Shown in pieces: positions 1 to 7,699 of a stretch of DNA of 64,000 bases. Under the pieces are notes generated by a model. It saw only the letters and a program-made list of their open reading frames with translations. It made no database searches and was not told the DNA's origin. The first letter of the stretch is position 1; every line of letters starts with the position of its first letter. The position numbers were made by a program, and so were the translations under genes. The stretch comes from Hoylesella buccalis ATCC 35310. Its GTDB lineage: Bacteria > Bacteroidota > Bacteroidia > Bacteroidales > Bacteroidaceae. The DNA is taken from contig NZ_ADEG01000086.1 in assembly GCF_000177075.1 (NCBI RefSeq), positions 1 to 64,000 of the forward strand. The letters run 5' to 3'.

Positions 1-231
1 ACCGTCACTCAAGCCATACCATGTACGAAGAAGCTCGGTCTTGAACAACACAAGGCTGTCATAGCTTGGACGACCAGTGGGACGGTTGCCTTTGGTGTAA
101 GCAATTTCAATAAGTCCACGAATGGGATTCCAGTCGATTATCTGATCAATTTGAAAGAAAAAGGTCTGTTTAACCTTACGATGACCAACTATTAGGTCAG
201 CAAAACTCGGAGAAGAAGGACGTTGTTTCAT
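1..231 (-). CDS. IS5 family transposase, N-terminal part only
   Basis: The first 77 codons of a transposase are visible, starting at the ATG at 231 and continuing past the window edge. The stretch GRPSYDSLVLFKTELLRTWY followed by GLSDG is typical of the N-terminal DUF772 region of IS5-group transposases. The DDE catalytic residues are outside the window, so activity cannot be judged. No stop or frameshift is seen in the visible part. Confidence 0.8.
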   Translation of the reverse strand, partial: MKQRPSSPSFADLIVGHRKVKQTFFFQIDQIIDWNPIRGLIEIAYTKGNRPTGRPSYDSLVLFKTELLRTWYGLSDG

Positions 232-296
232 ACTATAAAGGTACAAAAATATGATGAAATGAGCAAATTTTGAACAATGAGTTTTGCAGAGGTCTC
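1..296 (-). mobile_element. Partial IS5-type insertion sequence (5' end of transposase gene and one terminal repeat)
   Basis: The element runs off the left edge of the window. It contains the first 77 codons of a transposase and ends near 276-296 in a sequence (gagttttgcagaggtctc) that looks like the terminal inverted repeat of IS5-group elements in Bacteroidetes. The exact end is inferred, because the partner repeat lies outside the window. The end abuts a dispersed intergenic repeat that starts about 298. Confidence 0.65.
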
Positions 297-297
297 A

Positions 298-450
298 CCA
301 TGTAGATTGTGCGCCAAAGTGATGCTTTTAATGCACCAATCTCATTGCTTTTCGGTTAAAAGTCGATAATTCTTCTCAAAACAACTCATTTTTGCATCCT
401 GCCGGCCTATTGATTTTTTCTATTTTGAAAGTTTTCAAGTGCCGTTTTTG
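298..450 (-). repeat. Dispersed intergenic repeat, copy A
   Basis: Read on the minus strand this matches 56844-56996 on the plus strand. Bases 405-450 align to 56844-56889 with only about five differences in 46. Bases 298-325 align to 56968-56996 around AGCATCACTTTGG and ACAATCTnCATG. The middle is diverged. The match was made by eye. Confidence 0.65.
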
Positions 451-684
451 GGGCATTATTCGGTAAAAATAATACACATTCTATGGGTGAAAAATCATGT
501 GGCGAACGTTCTGTGGAGCGATGGTTTTTACATTAAATCCCATGAAGGGAACGAATCGCAGGAGGGCTCGATGAACACAGGCATTCATGGTCTTGTTTAC
601 TTCCTCCGCATCATCTGTCGTTCCGCAACAGGCCCCTTCCGTGAATGAGCTGCGCCAGGATTGGATGAAAAATATGGAAAAAAG

Positions 685-716
685 TTTGGCGTTTTCACAA
701 AAACAAACTACCTTTG
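685..716 (+). promoter_or_regulatory. Bacteroidetes housekeeping promoter for tRNA-Val
   Basis: TTTG at 685-688 (-33 box) and TACCTTTG at 709-716 (-7 box) are 20 bases apart, the known arrangement for the Bacteroidetes primary sigma factor. The tRNA begins 24 bases further on. Confidence 0.75.
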
Positions 717-739
717 CACCCACATTCTGGATAAAGAAT

Positions 740-814
740 GGGCGTTTAGCTCAGCTGGTTTAGAGCATCTGCCTTACAAGCAGAGGGTCGGCGGTTCGAA
801 TCCGTCAACGCCCA
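740..814 (+). tRNA. tRNA-Val (anticodon TAC)
   Basis: The cloverleaf folds with acceptor GGGCGTT/AACGCCC, D-arm TAGCTCAG, anticodon loop CTTACAA and T-loop GGTTCGAATCC. The discriminator base is A814. CCA is not encoded. Confidence 0.95.
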
Positions 815-821
815 CACCGAG

Positions 822-858
822 AGTCTTGTTGTTCTGAGTAATAACGAGGCTTTTTTTT
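822..858 (+). terminator. Intrinsic terminator after tRNA-Val
   Basis: A 9-bp stem (822-830 with 843-851, G-U pairs allowed) is followed by eight T. It separates the tRNA from the secretion operon. Confidence 0.7.
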
Positions 859-885
859 ATAAACCCATCTGTAGAACGTTATGGT

Positions 886-1902
886 ATGTCAGACGTTTGT
901 CATTTCTTCCAACTTCATCCCGCTGTCTTGACAATAAAACGTAAAAATGTACGTTATGCAGACGTGCAATGCAAGAAAATCACATTACTCTGTCTGCTGC
1001 TGTGGATGGTTGGGACGGCAAGGGCGCAATACGATGTGGCGTTCAGTCATTATTTTGACATGCAACCCTCGTTCAATCCTGCTTCTGTGGGCAAACAGAA
1101 CAAACTCAACATCAATGCGGCTTACGCCATGAGTTTCGTTGGATTTAAGAACAACCCACGAACGATGTATGCTGCTGCTGATATGCCTTTTTATTTTCTC
1201 AAGGCATATCATGGGGGAGGTGTGCAGCTGATGAACGATCAGATTGGCCTTTTTACCCATCAACGTTTGGCTTTGCAGTATGCCCTTCGCTTCAAATTGT
1301 TCGGAGGTCGACTTGCGGTTGGCGCGCAGGCAGGCTTGTTGAGTGAGGCGTTTGACGGCACCAGGCTCAATTTAGGTGATGCCAACGACCCTGCCTTCAT
1401 CAATACAAAGGCCGAAGGAAATGCCCTCGATCTCGGTGCGGGCGTGTATTATTCGCATCGGTCATGGTATGTAGGCGTGTCGGCATTGCATCTAACTTCA
1501 CCACTCATTGAGTTTAATGAGAAAAATCAATTACAAATCGATCCTACATATTATTTAACAGGTGGATACAATATACACTTGAGAAATCCGTTTCTTACAA
1601 TACAACCTTCTGTGTTGGTTCGCACAGACGGGGTAGCCTACCGTGGCGACCTTACAACCCGCCTGGTGTATCAGCATGAGAAGAAAATGATGTACGGGGG
1701 TATAGCCTATAGTCCCACCAACTCTGTCACGTTCTTGGCAGGCGGTAGCTTTCATGGCATCGTGCTGGGTTATAGCTATGAGTTGTACACCTCGGCCATC
1801 CAACCGGGCAACGGCAGTCACGAACTGTTTGTTGGTTACCAGATGGATGTCAATCTGGCTAAGAAGGGAAGAAACAAGCACAAAAGTGTAAGACTTCTAT
1901 AA
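886..1902 (+). CDS. porP: PorP/SprF family type IX secretion outer-membrane protein
   Basis: The product is a predicted outer-membrane beta-barrel of the PorP/SprF family, which links the T9SS to cargo delivery or the cell surface. After a hydrophobic signal segment (KKITLLCLLLWMVGTARA) comes QYDVAFSHYFDMQPSFNPAS, the usual opening of this family, then alternating beta strands to the C terminus. The ATG at 886 leaves a long polar stretch before the signal peptide. A GTG at 964 would give a normal signal peptide, so the start is uncertain. It lies 16 bases before gldK, the order seen in the porPKLMN operon of Porphyromonas gingivalis. It could be a PorP paralogue, but the context favours the core component. 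Confidence 0.85.
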   Translation: MSDVCHFFQLHPAVLTIKRKNVRYADVQCKKITLLCLLLWMVGTARAQYDVAFSHYFDMQPSFNPASVGKQNKLNINAAYAMSFVGFKNNPRTMYAAADMPFYFLKAYHGGGVQLMNDQIGLFTHQRLALQYALRFKLFGGRLAVGAQAGLLSEAFDGTRLNLGDANDPAFINTKAEGNALDLGAGVYYSHRSWYVGVSALHLTSPLIEFNEKNQLQIDPTYYLTGGYNIHLRNPFLTIQPSVLVRTDGVAYRGDLTTRLVYQHEKKMMYGGIAYSPTNSVTFLAGGSFHGIVLGYSYELYTSAIQPGNGSHELFVGYQMDVNLAKKGRNKHKSVRLL

Positions 1903-1918
1903 TGACCATCGTGGAAAA

Positions 1919-3382
1919 ATGAAATTCAGGTATATGAAGAGAAACATGATATTCGGCTTGGCCGTGTTAGGCTTGATGATGCTGACAGGTTGCTTCGGTA
2001 GCAAGTCTGCTTCTTTGGGTAAAGGCGGCGAAGTAGTGGGTGTCGGCGGAAAGGCCTTCACCGAACCCACGCCATACGGAATGACACGGGTAAGCCGTGG
2101 CTATTTGAAGATGGGGCTTGAAAAGCAGGATAGTCTTTGGGGCAAACAGTTTTCGCAGAAAGATATCTCTGTAGACGGGTTCTGGATGGATGAAACAGAG
2201 GTGACAAACTCTGAATACAAACAGTTCGTCGCCTGGGTTCGCGACAGTATCTTGCGTACCCGTTTGGCCGATCCGGCTTATGCGGGTGATGAGACTTATC
2301 TTATTACCGAGGACAAAAACGGTGACCCTGTCAAGCCTCATCTGAACTGGAAAAAAGCACTTCCCCGTAAGATGAATGAGGATGAGCAGCGCGCCTTGGA
2401 GAGTATGTATGTCACCAACCCGGTGACGGGCGAGAAGTTGCTCGACTATCGGCAGCTCAACTATCGCTACGAGGTGTACGACTATACGACCGCTGCCTTG
2501 AGAAAAAACAGAATGTTGCCTCAAGAGCGTAATCTGAATACCGACCTGACCGTTGATCCTGACGAAGTGGTGATGATTTCCAAGGACACCGCTTACGTTG
2601 ATGACAACGGACAGATTGTGAGCGAAACCATCAACCGACCACGCTCGGGTCCATGGGATTTTCTCAATACTTATATCGTTAACGTGTATCCAGACACCAC
2701 CTGTTGGGTGAATGATTTCCAAAATTCGGACAACGAAACTTATCTCCGTAACTATTTCAGCAATCCGGCATACAACGATTATCCTGTCGTGGGCGTTACT
2801 TGGGAGCAGGCCAACGCCTTCTGCGCGTGGCGAACCGATTATCTGTTAAAAGGATTGGGTGGCGAGGCTCGTTACATTCAACGATATCGTCTGCCAACAG
2901 AAGCAGAGTGGGAATATGCTGCTCGTGGCAAGGACGGCACGGAGTTCCCCTGGGAAAATGAGGCGGTAGCCACGGGTGAGGGCTGCTTCTATGCCAATTT
3001 CAAGCCCGACCGTGGCAACTATACCAAGGACGGCAACCTCATTACCAGTAAGGTCGGCATCTATGGTGCTAATTCCAATGGCTTGTACGACATGGCGGGT
3101 AATGTGGCTGAATGGACGAGTACCATATATAATGAGGCGGGTGTCGATGCAATGAACGATTTGAATCCGCAGTTGGAGTATAAGGCGGCGTTGGAAGATC
3201 CGTACAAATTGAAGAAAAAAAGTGTACGCGGCGGATCGTGGAAAGACCCAGAATCGTACATCAGAAGCGCTTGGCGTACGTGGGAATACCAAAATCAACC
3301 TCGCTCGTACATCGGGTTCCGATGTGTACGCAGCTTGGCAAACACAACCAGTACTAAACAGAAGAAAGGCAAAAGAAAATGA
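1919..3382 (+). CDS. gldK: GldK/PorK, T9SS ring lipoprotein
   Basis: GldK is an outer-membrane lipoprotein that forms the periplasmic ring of the type IX secretion system with GldN. The signal peptide ends in a lipobox (MMLTGC, Cys25). The body is a formylglycine-generating-enzyme-like (FGE-sulfatase) fold: DGFWMDETEVTNSEYKQFV early, then PVVGVTWEQANAFCAW, LPTEAEWEYAARG, YDMAGNVAEWT, RGGSWKD and GFRCVR. These are the hallmarks of GldK rather than of an active FGE. The length, 487 residues, is normal. Its stop codon overlaps the gldL start (ATGA), which indicates translational coupling in one operon. Confidence 0.95.
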   Translation: MKFRYMKRNMIFGLAVLGLMMLTGCFGSKSASLGKGGEVVGVGGKAFTEPTPYGMTRVSRGYLKMGLEKQDSLWGKQFSQKDISVDGFWMDETEVTNSEYKQFVAWVRDSILRTRLADPAYAGDETYLITEDKNGDPVKPHLNWKKALPRKMNEDEQRALESMYVTNPVTGEKLLDYRQLNYRYEVYDYTTAALRKNRMLPQERNLNTDLTVDPDEVVMISKDTAYVDDNGQIVSETINRPRSGPWDFLNTYIVNVYPDTTCWVNDFQNSDNETYLRNYFSNPAYNDYPVVGVTWEQANAFCAWRTDYLLKGLGGEARYIQRYRLPTEAEWEYAARGKDGTEFPWENEAVATGEGCFYANFKPDRGNYTKDGNLITSKVGIYGANSNGLYDMAGNVAEWTSTIYNEAGVDAMNDLNPQLEYKAALEDPYKLKKKSVRGGSWKDPESYIRSAWRTWEYQNQPRSYIGFRCVRSLANTTSTKQKKGKRK

Positions 3383-4182
3383 GTGGATATAGCAAATTCA
3401 ATATGATTTATCGTCTGCAAAAGTGGATGGACAGTGTTCCGGGGCAGACGTTCTTGAACTATGCTTACAGTTGGGGTGCGTCATTGGTTATCCTGGGAGC
3501 CTTGTTCAAACTTACTCACTTGTCTGGTGGCAACCTCATGTTGTTCATAGGAATGGGAACTGAGGTCTTCGTGTTCTTTCTCTCGGCTTTTGACCGTCCG
3601 TTTGACAAAACGGCTGACGGTCGTGACATCCCGACGCGAGTGACGGAAGAGTATTTGGAAACGGGGCAGGTAACGTATGACTATGATACGACTCCCGCAC
3701 AAGCTGTGAATACATCAAGGCCTGTTGCCTCAGCCCCACGACGCGCTGTTGTTGGACATTCGTCTGCTGCAGAGCAGTCTGTAGGGGAAGTATCTGCAGA
3801 GGTTCCCTTGGGAAGTCAAGTTCAACAGGTTGAGAATGGACAGCAATTGCAGACTTTGGCCGAAGCACAAAACAACTATGTTGATGCGCTGAAACGATTG
3901 ACGGAGACGTTAGGGAAGGTATCAGAGCAGAGTGTAAGACTGACCCGGGATAGTGAGGAAATGGAAAACCTGAACCGTACGTTGACGGGTATATCCAAAG
4001 TTTACGAAATGCAGTTGAAAGGTGCCAGTCAGCAGATAGGCACCATTGATCAAATCAATGACCAGACCCGGAAGATGGCACAACAGATTGAGCAGCTCAA
4101 CAAGATATATGCTCGCATGATTGAGGCCATGACCGTGAACATGCGCGCAGCCAATCCTGGGTTAGAGCCGTCGCAAGAGTAA
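3379..4182 (+). CDS. gldL: GldL/PorL, T9SS inner-membrane motor subunit
   Basis: GldL forms, with GldM, the proton-driven inner-membrane motor of the type IX secretion system. Two hydrophobic helices lie near the N terminus (about residues 24-46 and 52-70, with LVILGALFKLTHLSGG and LFIGMGTEVFVFFLSAF). The second carries the glutamate (GTEVFVF) known to be needed in the motor. The rest is cytoplasmic: a low-complexity linker with Ala, Val and Gln, then a coiled coil with repeated ALKRLTETL and ISKVYEMQLKGASQQI segments. It overlaps gldK by 4 bases. It is followed by an unusual octamer repeat that leads into gldM. Confidence 0.95.
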   Translation: MSGYSKFNMIYRLQKWMDSVPGQTFLNYAYSWGASLVILGALFKLTHLSGGNLMLFIGMGTEVFVFFLSAFDRPFDKTADGRDIPTRVTEEYLETGQVTYDYDTTPAQAVNTSRPVASAPRRAVVGHSSAAEQSVGEVSAEVPLGSQVQQVENGQQLQTLAEAQNNYVDALKRLTETLGKVSEQSVRLTRDSEEMENLNRTLTGISKVYEMQLKGASQQIGTIDQINDQTRKMAQQIEQLNKIYARMIEAMTVNMRAANPGLEPSQE

Positions 4183-4184
4183 AC

Positions 4185-4272
4185 AACTCATCAACTCAGG
4201 AACTCAAAAACTTATCAACTCACGAACTCACCAACTTATAAACTCAAGAACTCAAGAACTCACCAACTCACC
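4185..4272 (+). repeat. Octamer tandem repeat forming the gldM leader
   Basis: There are eleven consecutive 8-base units of the form AACTCANN (variants AACTTANN). They begin two bases after the gldL stop and end exactly at the base before the gldM ATG. The transcript of this array contains almost no G, so it should be unstructured. A longer array of the same octamer, in the same orientation relative to a gene, lies at 57622-57757. Confidence 0.9.
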
Positions 4273-5823
4273 ATGGCAATAAAGAAAAGACCGTTATCTC
4301 CGCGCCAAAAGATGATTAACCTCATGTATGTCGTCTTGATGGCAATGCTGGCTCTGAACGTTTCCACCGAAGTCTTAGAAGGATTCGCCGTGGTAGAGGA
4401 GAGCCTGAACCGTACAACGGACAACTCATCAAGGGAGAATGTGTCTATCTATCGTCAGCTCTCAGAGCAGTTCAAGTCAAATCCAGAGAAGGTGCAAGCG
4501 TGGTTTGAGAAGGCTACGACGGTGAAACGTATGAGTGACTCGCTGTATGATTTTGCGCAACAGCTCAAGGAAAACATCGTCAAAGAGGCTGACGGTCCCG
4601 ACGGAAACGTGTTCGACATCAAACACAAGGATGACCTTGAGGCCGCCTCGCACGTCATGTTGGCCCCTGGGACAGGCAAAGGAAAGCTGCTTTATGAGCG
4701 AGTGAATCATTATCGAGAGCAAATTTTGAAGATGATAACCGATGAACACCAGCGCAAGACGATAGAGAGCAACCTCACAACGCAACTGTCCAAACGCGCC
4801 AAGGCCATGGGTAAGAATTGGCAGGAATATATGTTTGAAGACATGCCCGTGTCGGCTGCCGTTACGATGTTATCCAAATTGCAAAGTGATGTGCGCTATG
4901 CCGAGGGAGAAGTGCTGCACGCACTCGTGGCCAATGTCGACGTCAAGGACATTCGTGTCAATAAATTAAGTGCCTTTGTCATCCCCGAGTCACGCACCGT
5001 TGTCAGTGGTGACCGGTTCTCTGCACAGATTGTTATGGCGGCAGTGGATACCACTCGCCAACCCGAAATATATATAGGTGGACGAAAAGTAAACTTACGA
5101 AACAATACTTACCAGTTTACTGCTGGTGGTGTTGGCGAACATTCGTTCAGTGGTTACATCACAATGCGAAATGGAAGCGGCGATGTGATACGGCGTGATT
5201 TCACGCAAAAGTATTCTGTTGTGGCGCCCAGCGCAACCGTGTCGGCCGACTTGATGAACGTATTGTACGCTGGTTATGAGAATCCCATCAGCATTAGCAT
5301 TCCTGGTGTGCCATTAACATCCGTTTCAGCATCGATGACTGGTGGAGGATTTAGGTCAGTAGGAGCTGGTAAGTACATCGCTCGTCCGACCGCTGTTGGT
5401 AAAGATGTCACCATTCAAGTGTCGTCCAATTATAATGGTGTGTCACGACAGGTGGGCAAATTCACGTTTCATGTGCGCAAATTGCCTGACCCTATTGCAT
5501 ACATTGCCATGGGAACCGATCGGTTTAAGGGCGGCGGTTTAGCCAAAGCCTCCTTGATGGGAGCCACGGGTATCAACGCTGCCATCGATGATGGCTTGTT
5601 GGATATCCAGTTCAAGGTGGTTAGTTTTGAAACCGTTTTCTTTGACAGCATGGGTAATGCCGTTCCCATGACTTCCGATGGAGCACGCTTCTCGGCTCGC
5701 CAACGTAATGAATTCCGTAAACTGTCTCGTAATCGTCGGTTCTATATATCACATGTCACGGCAGTTGGTCCTGATGGGTTAACCCGTCGACTGCCTGCGT
5801 CTATGGAAATTATCGTCAAATAA
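4273..5823 (+). CDS. gldM: GldM/PorM, T9SS motor and periplasmic shaft protein
   Basis: GldM spans from the inner membrane to the outer-membrane ring and transmits motor force in type IX secretion. A single N-terminal membrane helix (MINLMYVVLMAMLALNVSTE) is followed by a long periplasmic region: a helical D1 part (to about residue 220), then beta-rich Ig-like domains (for example VNKLSAFVIPESRTVVSGDRF) and a C-terminal domain ending GLTRRLPASMEIIVK. The length, 516 residues, is normal. The start codon directly follows the octamer repeat and no Shine-Dalgarno is visible. It lies in the gldKLMN operon, 44 bases before gldN. Confidence 0.95.
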   Translation: MAIKKRPLSPRQKMINLMYVVLMAMLALNVSTEVLEGFAVVEESLNRTTDNSSRENVSIYRQLSEQFKSNPEKVQAWFEKATTVKRMSDSLYDFAQQLKENIVKEADGPDGNVFDIKHKDDLEAASHVMLAPGTGKGKLLYERVNHYREQILKMITDEHQRKTIESNLTTQLSKRAKAMGKNWQEYMFEDMPVSAAVTMLSKLQSDVRYAEGEVLHALVANVDVKDIRVNKLSAFVIPESRTVVSGDRFSAQIVMAAVDTTRQPEIYIGGRKVNLRNNTYQFTAGGVGEHSFSGYITMRNGSGDVIRRDFTQKYSVVAPSATVSADLMNVLYAGYENPISISIPGVPLTSVSASMTGGGFRSVGAGKYIARPTAVGKDVTIQVSSNYNGVSRQVGKFTFHVRKLPDPIAYIAMGTDRFKGGGLAKASLMGATGINAAIDDGLLDIQFKVVSFETVFFDSMGNAVPMTSDGARFSARQRNEFRKLSRNRRFYISHVTAVGPDGLTRRLPASMEIIVK

Positions 5824-5867
5824 ATAGGGGTGACATCACCTCGACAAGCTGTATAATCAGAAATAAA

Positions 5868-6908
5868 ATGAAGAAGAAATTATTATTCATATCCCTGTTA
5901 TTGTGTGTCGTTCAGTTCGCCATCGCACAGCCACCGGCTCGAAGAGCGCAGCAACAACGCGCACAACAGTCAAACGCCAATACGATTAGCTTGCGTGCAC
6001 AACTGTCATATCCTACTGAGGCTAAGATGACTGAGGATGTGGTATGGCGGCGCGACATCTATCGTGAGCTTGACTTAACGCAAGACGCTAATGCGGGTTT
6101 GTACTATCCTGTGGAGCCTATGGGTACGCAGATGAACCTGTTTTGCTACATTTTCAAGTTGATGATGACAGGCAATATTCGTGCGTATGAATATCGATTG
6201 GATGGTAATGAAACGTTCGAAGATTCTGCCAGGGTGAAACCCTTGGCGTTTTTGGACAACTATCATGTCTACTATGAGCGCACTGATCGTGGCATTCGTA
6301 TCGATGATAGTGATATTCCTTCGCGTGAGGTGACCGCTTATTACATCAAGGAAAGTGCTTATTATGATCAAGCTACGGCAACTTTCCATACCAAAGTCTT
6401 GGCCTTATGTCCCATTATGAAGCGGGTAGATGACTTCGGTGATGGTGCTACATCCTATCCCTTGTTCTGGGTGAAGTATGAAGATTTGGCTCCATTTCTG
6501 TCCAAGCAGACCATCATGACGAGCAACCTCAACAATGCAGCCGTGATGAGTGTGGACGACTATTTTACCAAAAACCTATATAAAGGAAAGATTTACAAGA
6601 CCAACAACATGTTGGGACGAACATTATCTCAAGAATATCCCACCGATTCGGCCATGGCGAACGCACAGAAGCGCATTGAGGCGGAAATAAAACTCTTTGA
6701 GAAAAACATGTGGGGAGACCAGGCTCGCAAGGACTCTTTGGACAGCATAGCCAAGCTCAATCCTAAAGATGTCAAGTCGAAGCGTGTGAAACGTAATCGA
6801 AGAGCGGCCGGCAAGAAGACGACTGTCAAGAGTAGTAGAAGTCGTCGTACTTCCTCTTCGTCAAGCAGTTCGCCTGCACGTGTAACCGTTAGGCGACAAC
6901 GTCATTAA
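5868..6908 (+). CDS. gldN: GldN/PorN, T9SS ring protein
   Basis: GldN is the periplasmic partner of GldK in the ring of the type IX secretion system. It has a cleavable signal peptide (LLFISLLLCVVQFAIAQ), followed by VWRRDIYRELDL and a core typical of the family, including PIMKRVDDFGDG and FWVKYEDLAPFLSK. Near residue 305 it changes to a strongly basic tail of about 40 residues rich in Lys, Arg and Ser (KRVKRNRRAAGKK, then a run of Ser), which I do not associate with the family core and which may be a lineage-specific addition. The sequence ends with a clear TAA, so this is not a frameshift. Confidence 0.93.
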   Translation: MKKKLLFISLLLCVVQFAIAQPPARRAQQQRAQQSNANTISLRAQLSYPTEAKMTEDVVWRRDIYRELDLTQDANAGLYYPVEPMGTQMNLFCYIFKLMMTGNIRAYEYRLDGNETFEDSARVKPLAFLDNYHVYYERTDRGIRIDDSDIPSREVTAYYIKESAYYDQATATFHTKVLALCPIMKRVDDFGDGATSYPLFWVKYEDLAPFLSKQTIMTSNLNNAAVMSVDDYFTKNLYKGKIYKTNNMLGRTLSQEYPTDSAMANAQKRIEAEIKLFEKNMWGDQARKDSLDSIAKLNPKDVKSKRVKRNRRAAGKKTTVKSSRSRRTSSSSSSSPARVTVRRQRH

Positions 6909-6950
6909 ATGATTGATTATTTTTTCTTATTTAAATAAATACACAAAGAA

Positions 6951-7580
6951 ATGAAAAAAAGTATTATCTCACTCATCATGGTTATGGCCATGGTAACAGT
7001 TTTACCAGTTAGTGCACAAGTAAAGTTAGGTATCAAGGGAGGTATGAACCTCAGTCAAATGTCATTAGACAAAGATGTTTTCAACACATCCAATCGTGCT
7101 GGCTTCTTCATTGGTCCGACTTTAAAAATGGGTTTGCCTGCTCCTGGCCTTGGTTTGGACCTGTCTGCATTGTACAACAGGCAAGAAGCTAAGGTTGAAG
7201 GTGTTAACAACAAGTTCAATACCGTTCTGAAACAGCAACAACTGATAGTTCCTGTGAACGTAAAATATAGTATTGGGATGGGCAGCGCAGCCAATATTTT
7301 CGTGTTTGCAGGTCCGCAGATTGCTTTCAATATTGGTGATAAGGTGAAGAAACTCTCTGATTTTGAAGATCAAGCAGCTGAGTGGACATTGAAGTCATCT
7401 AACTTCAGTGTTAATGCAGGTCTTGGTTTGACCATCGCCACGCATTTCCAAGTTACAGCCAACTACAATGTAGGTGTCGGTAAGACGGGTGACATTACAT
7501 GGAAAGGTGTGAAGGAAAGCGTAGAAAACCACAAGACCCAGGCCAACTCTTGGCGTGTAGGTGTGGCCTATTTCTTCTAA
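6951..7580 (+). CDS. PorT-family outer-membrane beta-barrel protein
   Basis: This is a predicted 8-strand outer-membrane barrel. A signal peptide (ending LPVSAQ) is followed by VKLGIKGGMNLSQMS, typical of the PF13568/PorT-type family. Alternating amphipathic strands end in NSWRVGVAYFF with a terminal Phe, as in exported barrels. It lies 42 bases after gldN and may belong to the T9SS operon. The position fits a secretion role, but family members are many and most have no known function. It is followed by a strong bidirectional terminator. Confidence 0.8.
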   Translation: MKKSIISLIMVMAMVTVLPVSAQVKLGIKGGMNLSQMSLDKDVFNTSNRAGFFIGPTLKMGLPAPGLGLDLSALYNRQEAKVEGVNNKFNTVLKQQQLIVPVNVKYSIGMGSAANIFVFAGPQIAFNIGDKVKKLSDFEDQAAEWTLKSSNFSVNAGLGLTIATHFQVTANYNVGVGKTGDITWKGVKESVENHKTQANSWRVGVAYFF

Positions 7581-7620
7581 GAAAACCACGCATCAGCATA
7601 GATTGCTGATGACAATTGAG

Positions 7621-7662
7621 GCAAAAAGGGGAAGTTGCCAACCAGCAACTTCCCCTTTTTGC
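7621..7662. terminator. Bidirectional intrinsic terminator
   Basis: An 18-bp perfect stem (GCAAAAAGGGGAAGTTGC and its complement) with a 6-base loop has A and T runs on its two sides. It serves the barrel gene on the plus strand and the convergent aminotransferase gene on the minus strand. Confidence 0.9.
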
Positions 7663-7699
7663 TTCTTTTATTGTTGTTTTATCTTAGTGATTCATCATC

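Larger units (their letters stand above)
297..739. other. Intergenic stretch: dispersed repeat copy and tRNA promoter, no convincing gene
   Basis: About 440 bases between the IS end and tRNA-Val. It holds a dispersed repeat copy (298-450) and the tRNA promoter (685-716). Open frames at 439-648 (+) and 481-723 (-) overlap each other and resemble no known protein, so I do not call a gene. Confidence 0.6.

Noticed and set aside
439-648. Small plus-strand gene before tRNA-Val
   Set aside because: It overlaps the dispersed repeat and an opposite frame, and has no recognisable sequence or promoter.
4185-4272. CRISPR-like or coding repeat
   Set aside because: The unit is only 8 bp, there are no spacers, and the reading frame is closed by the gldL stop.
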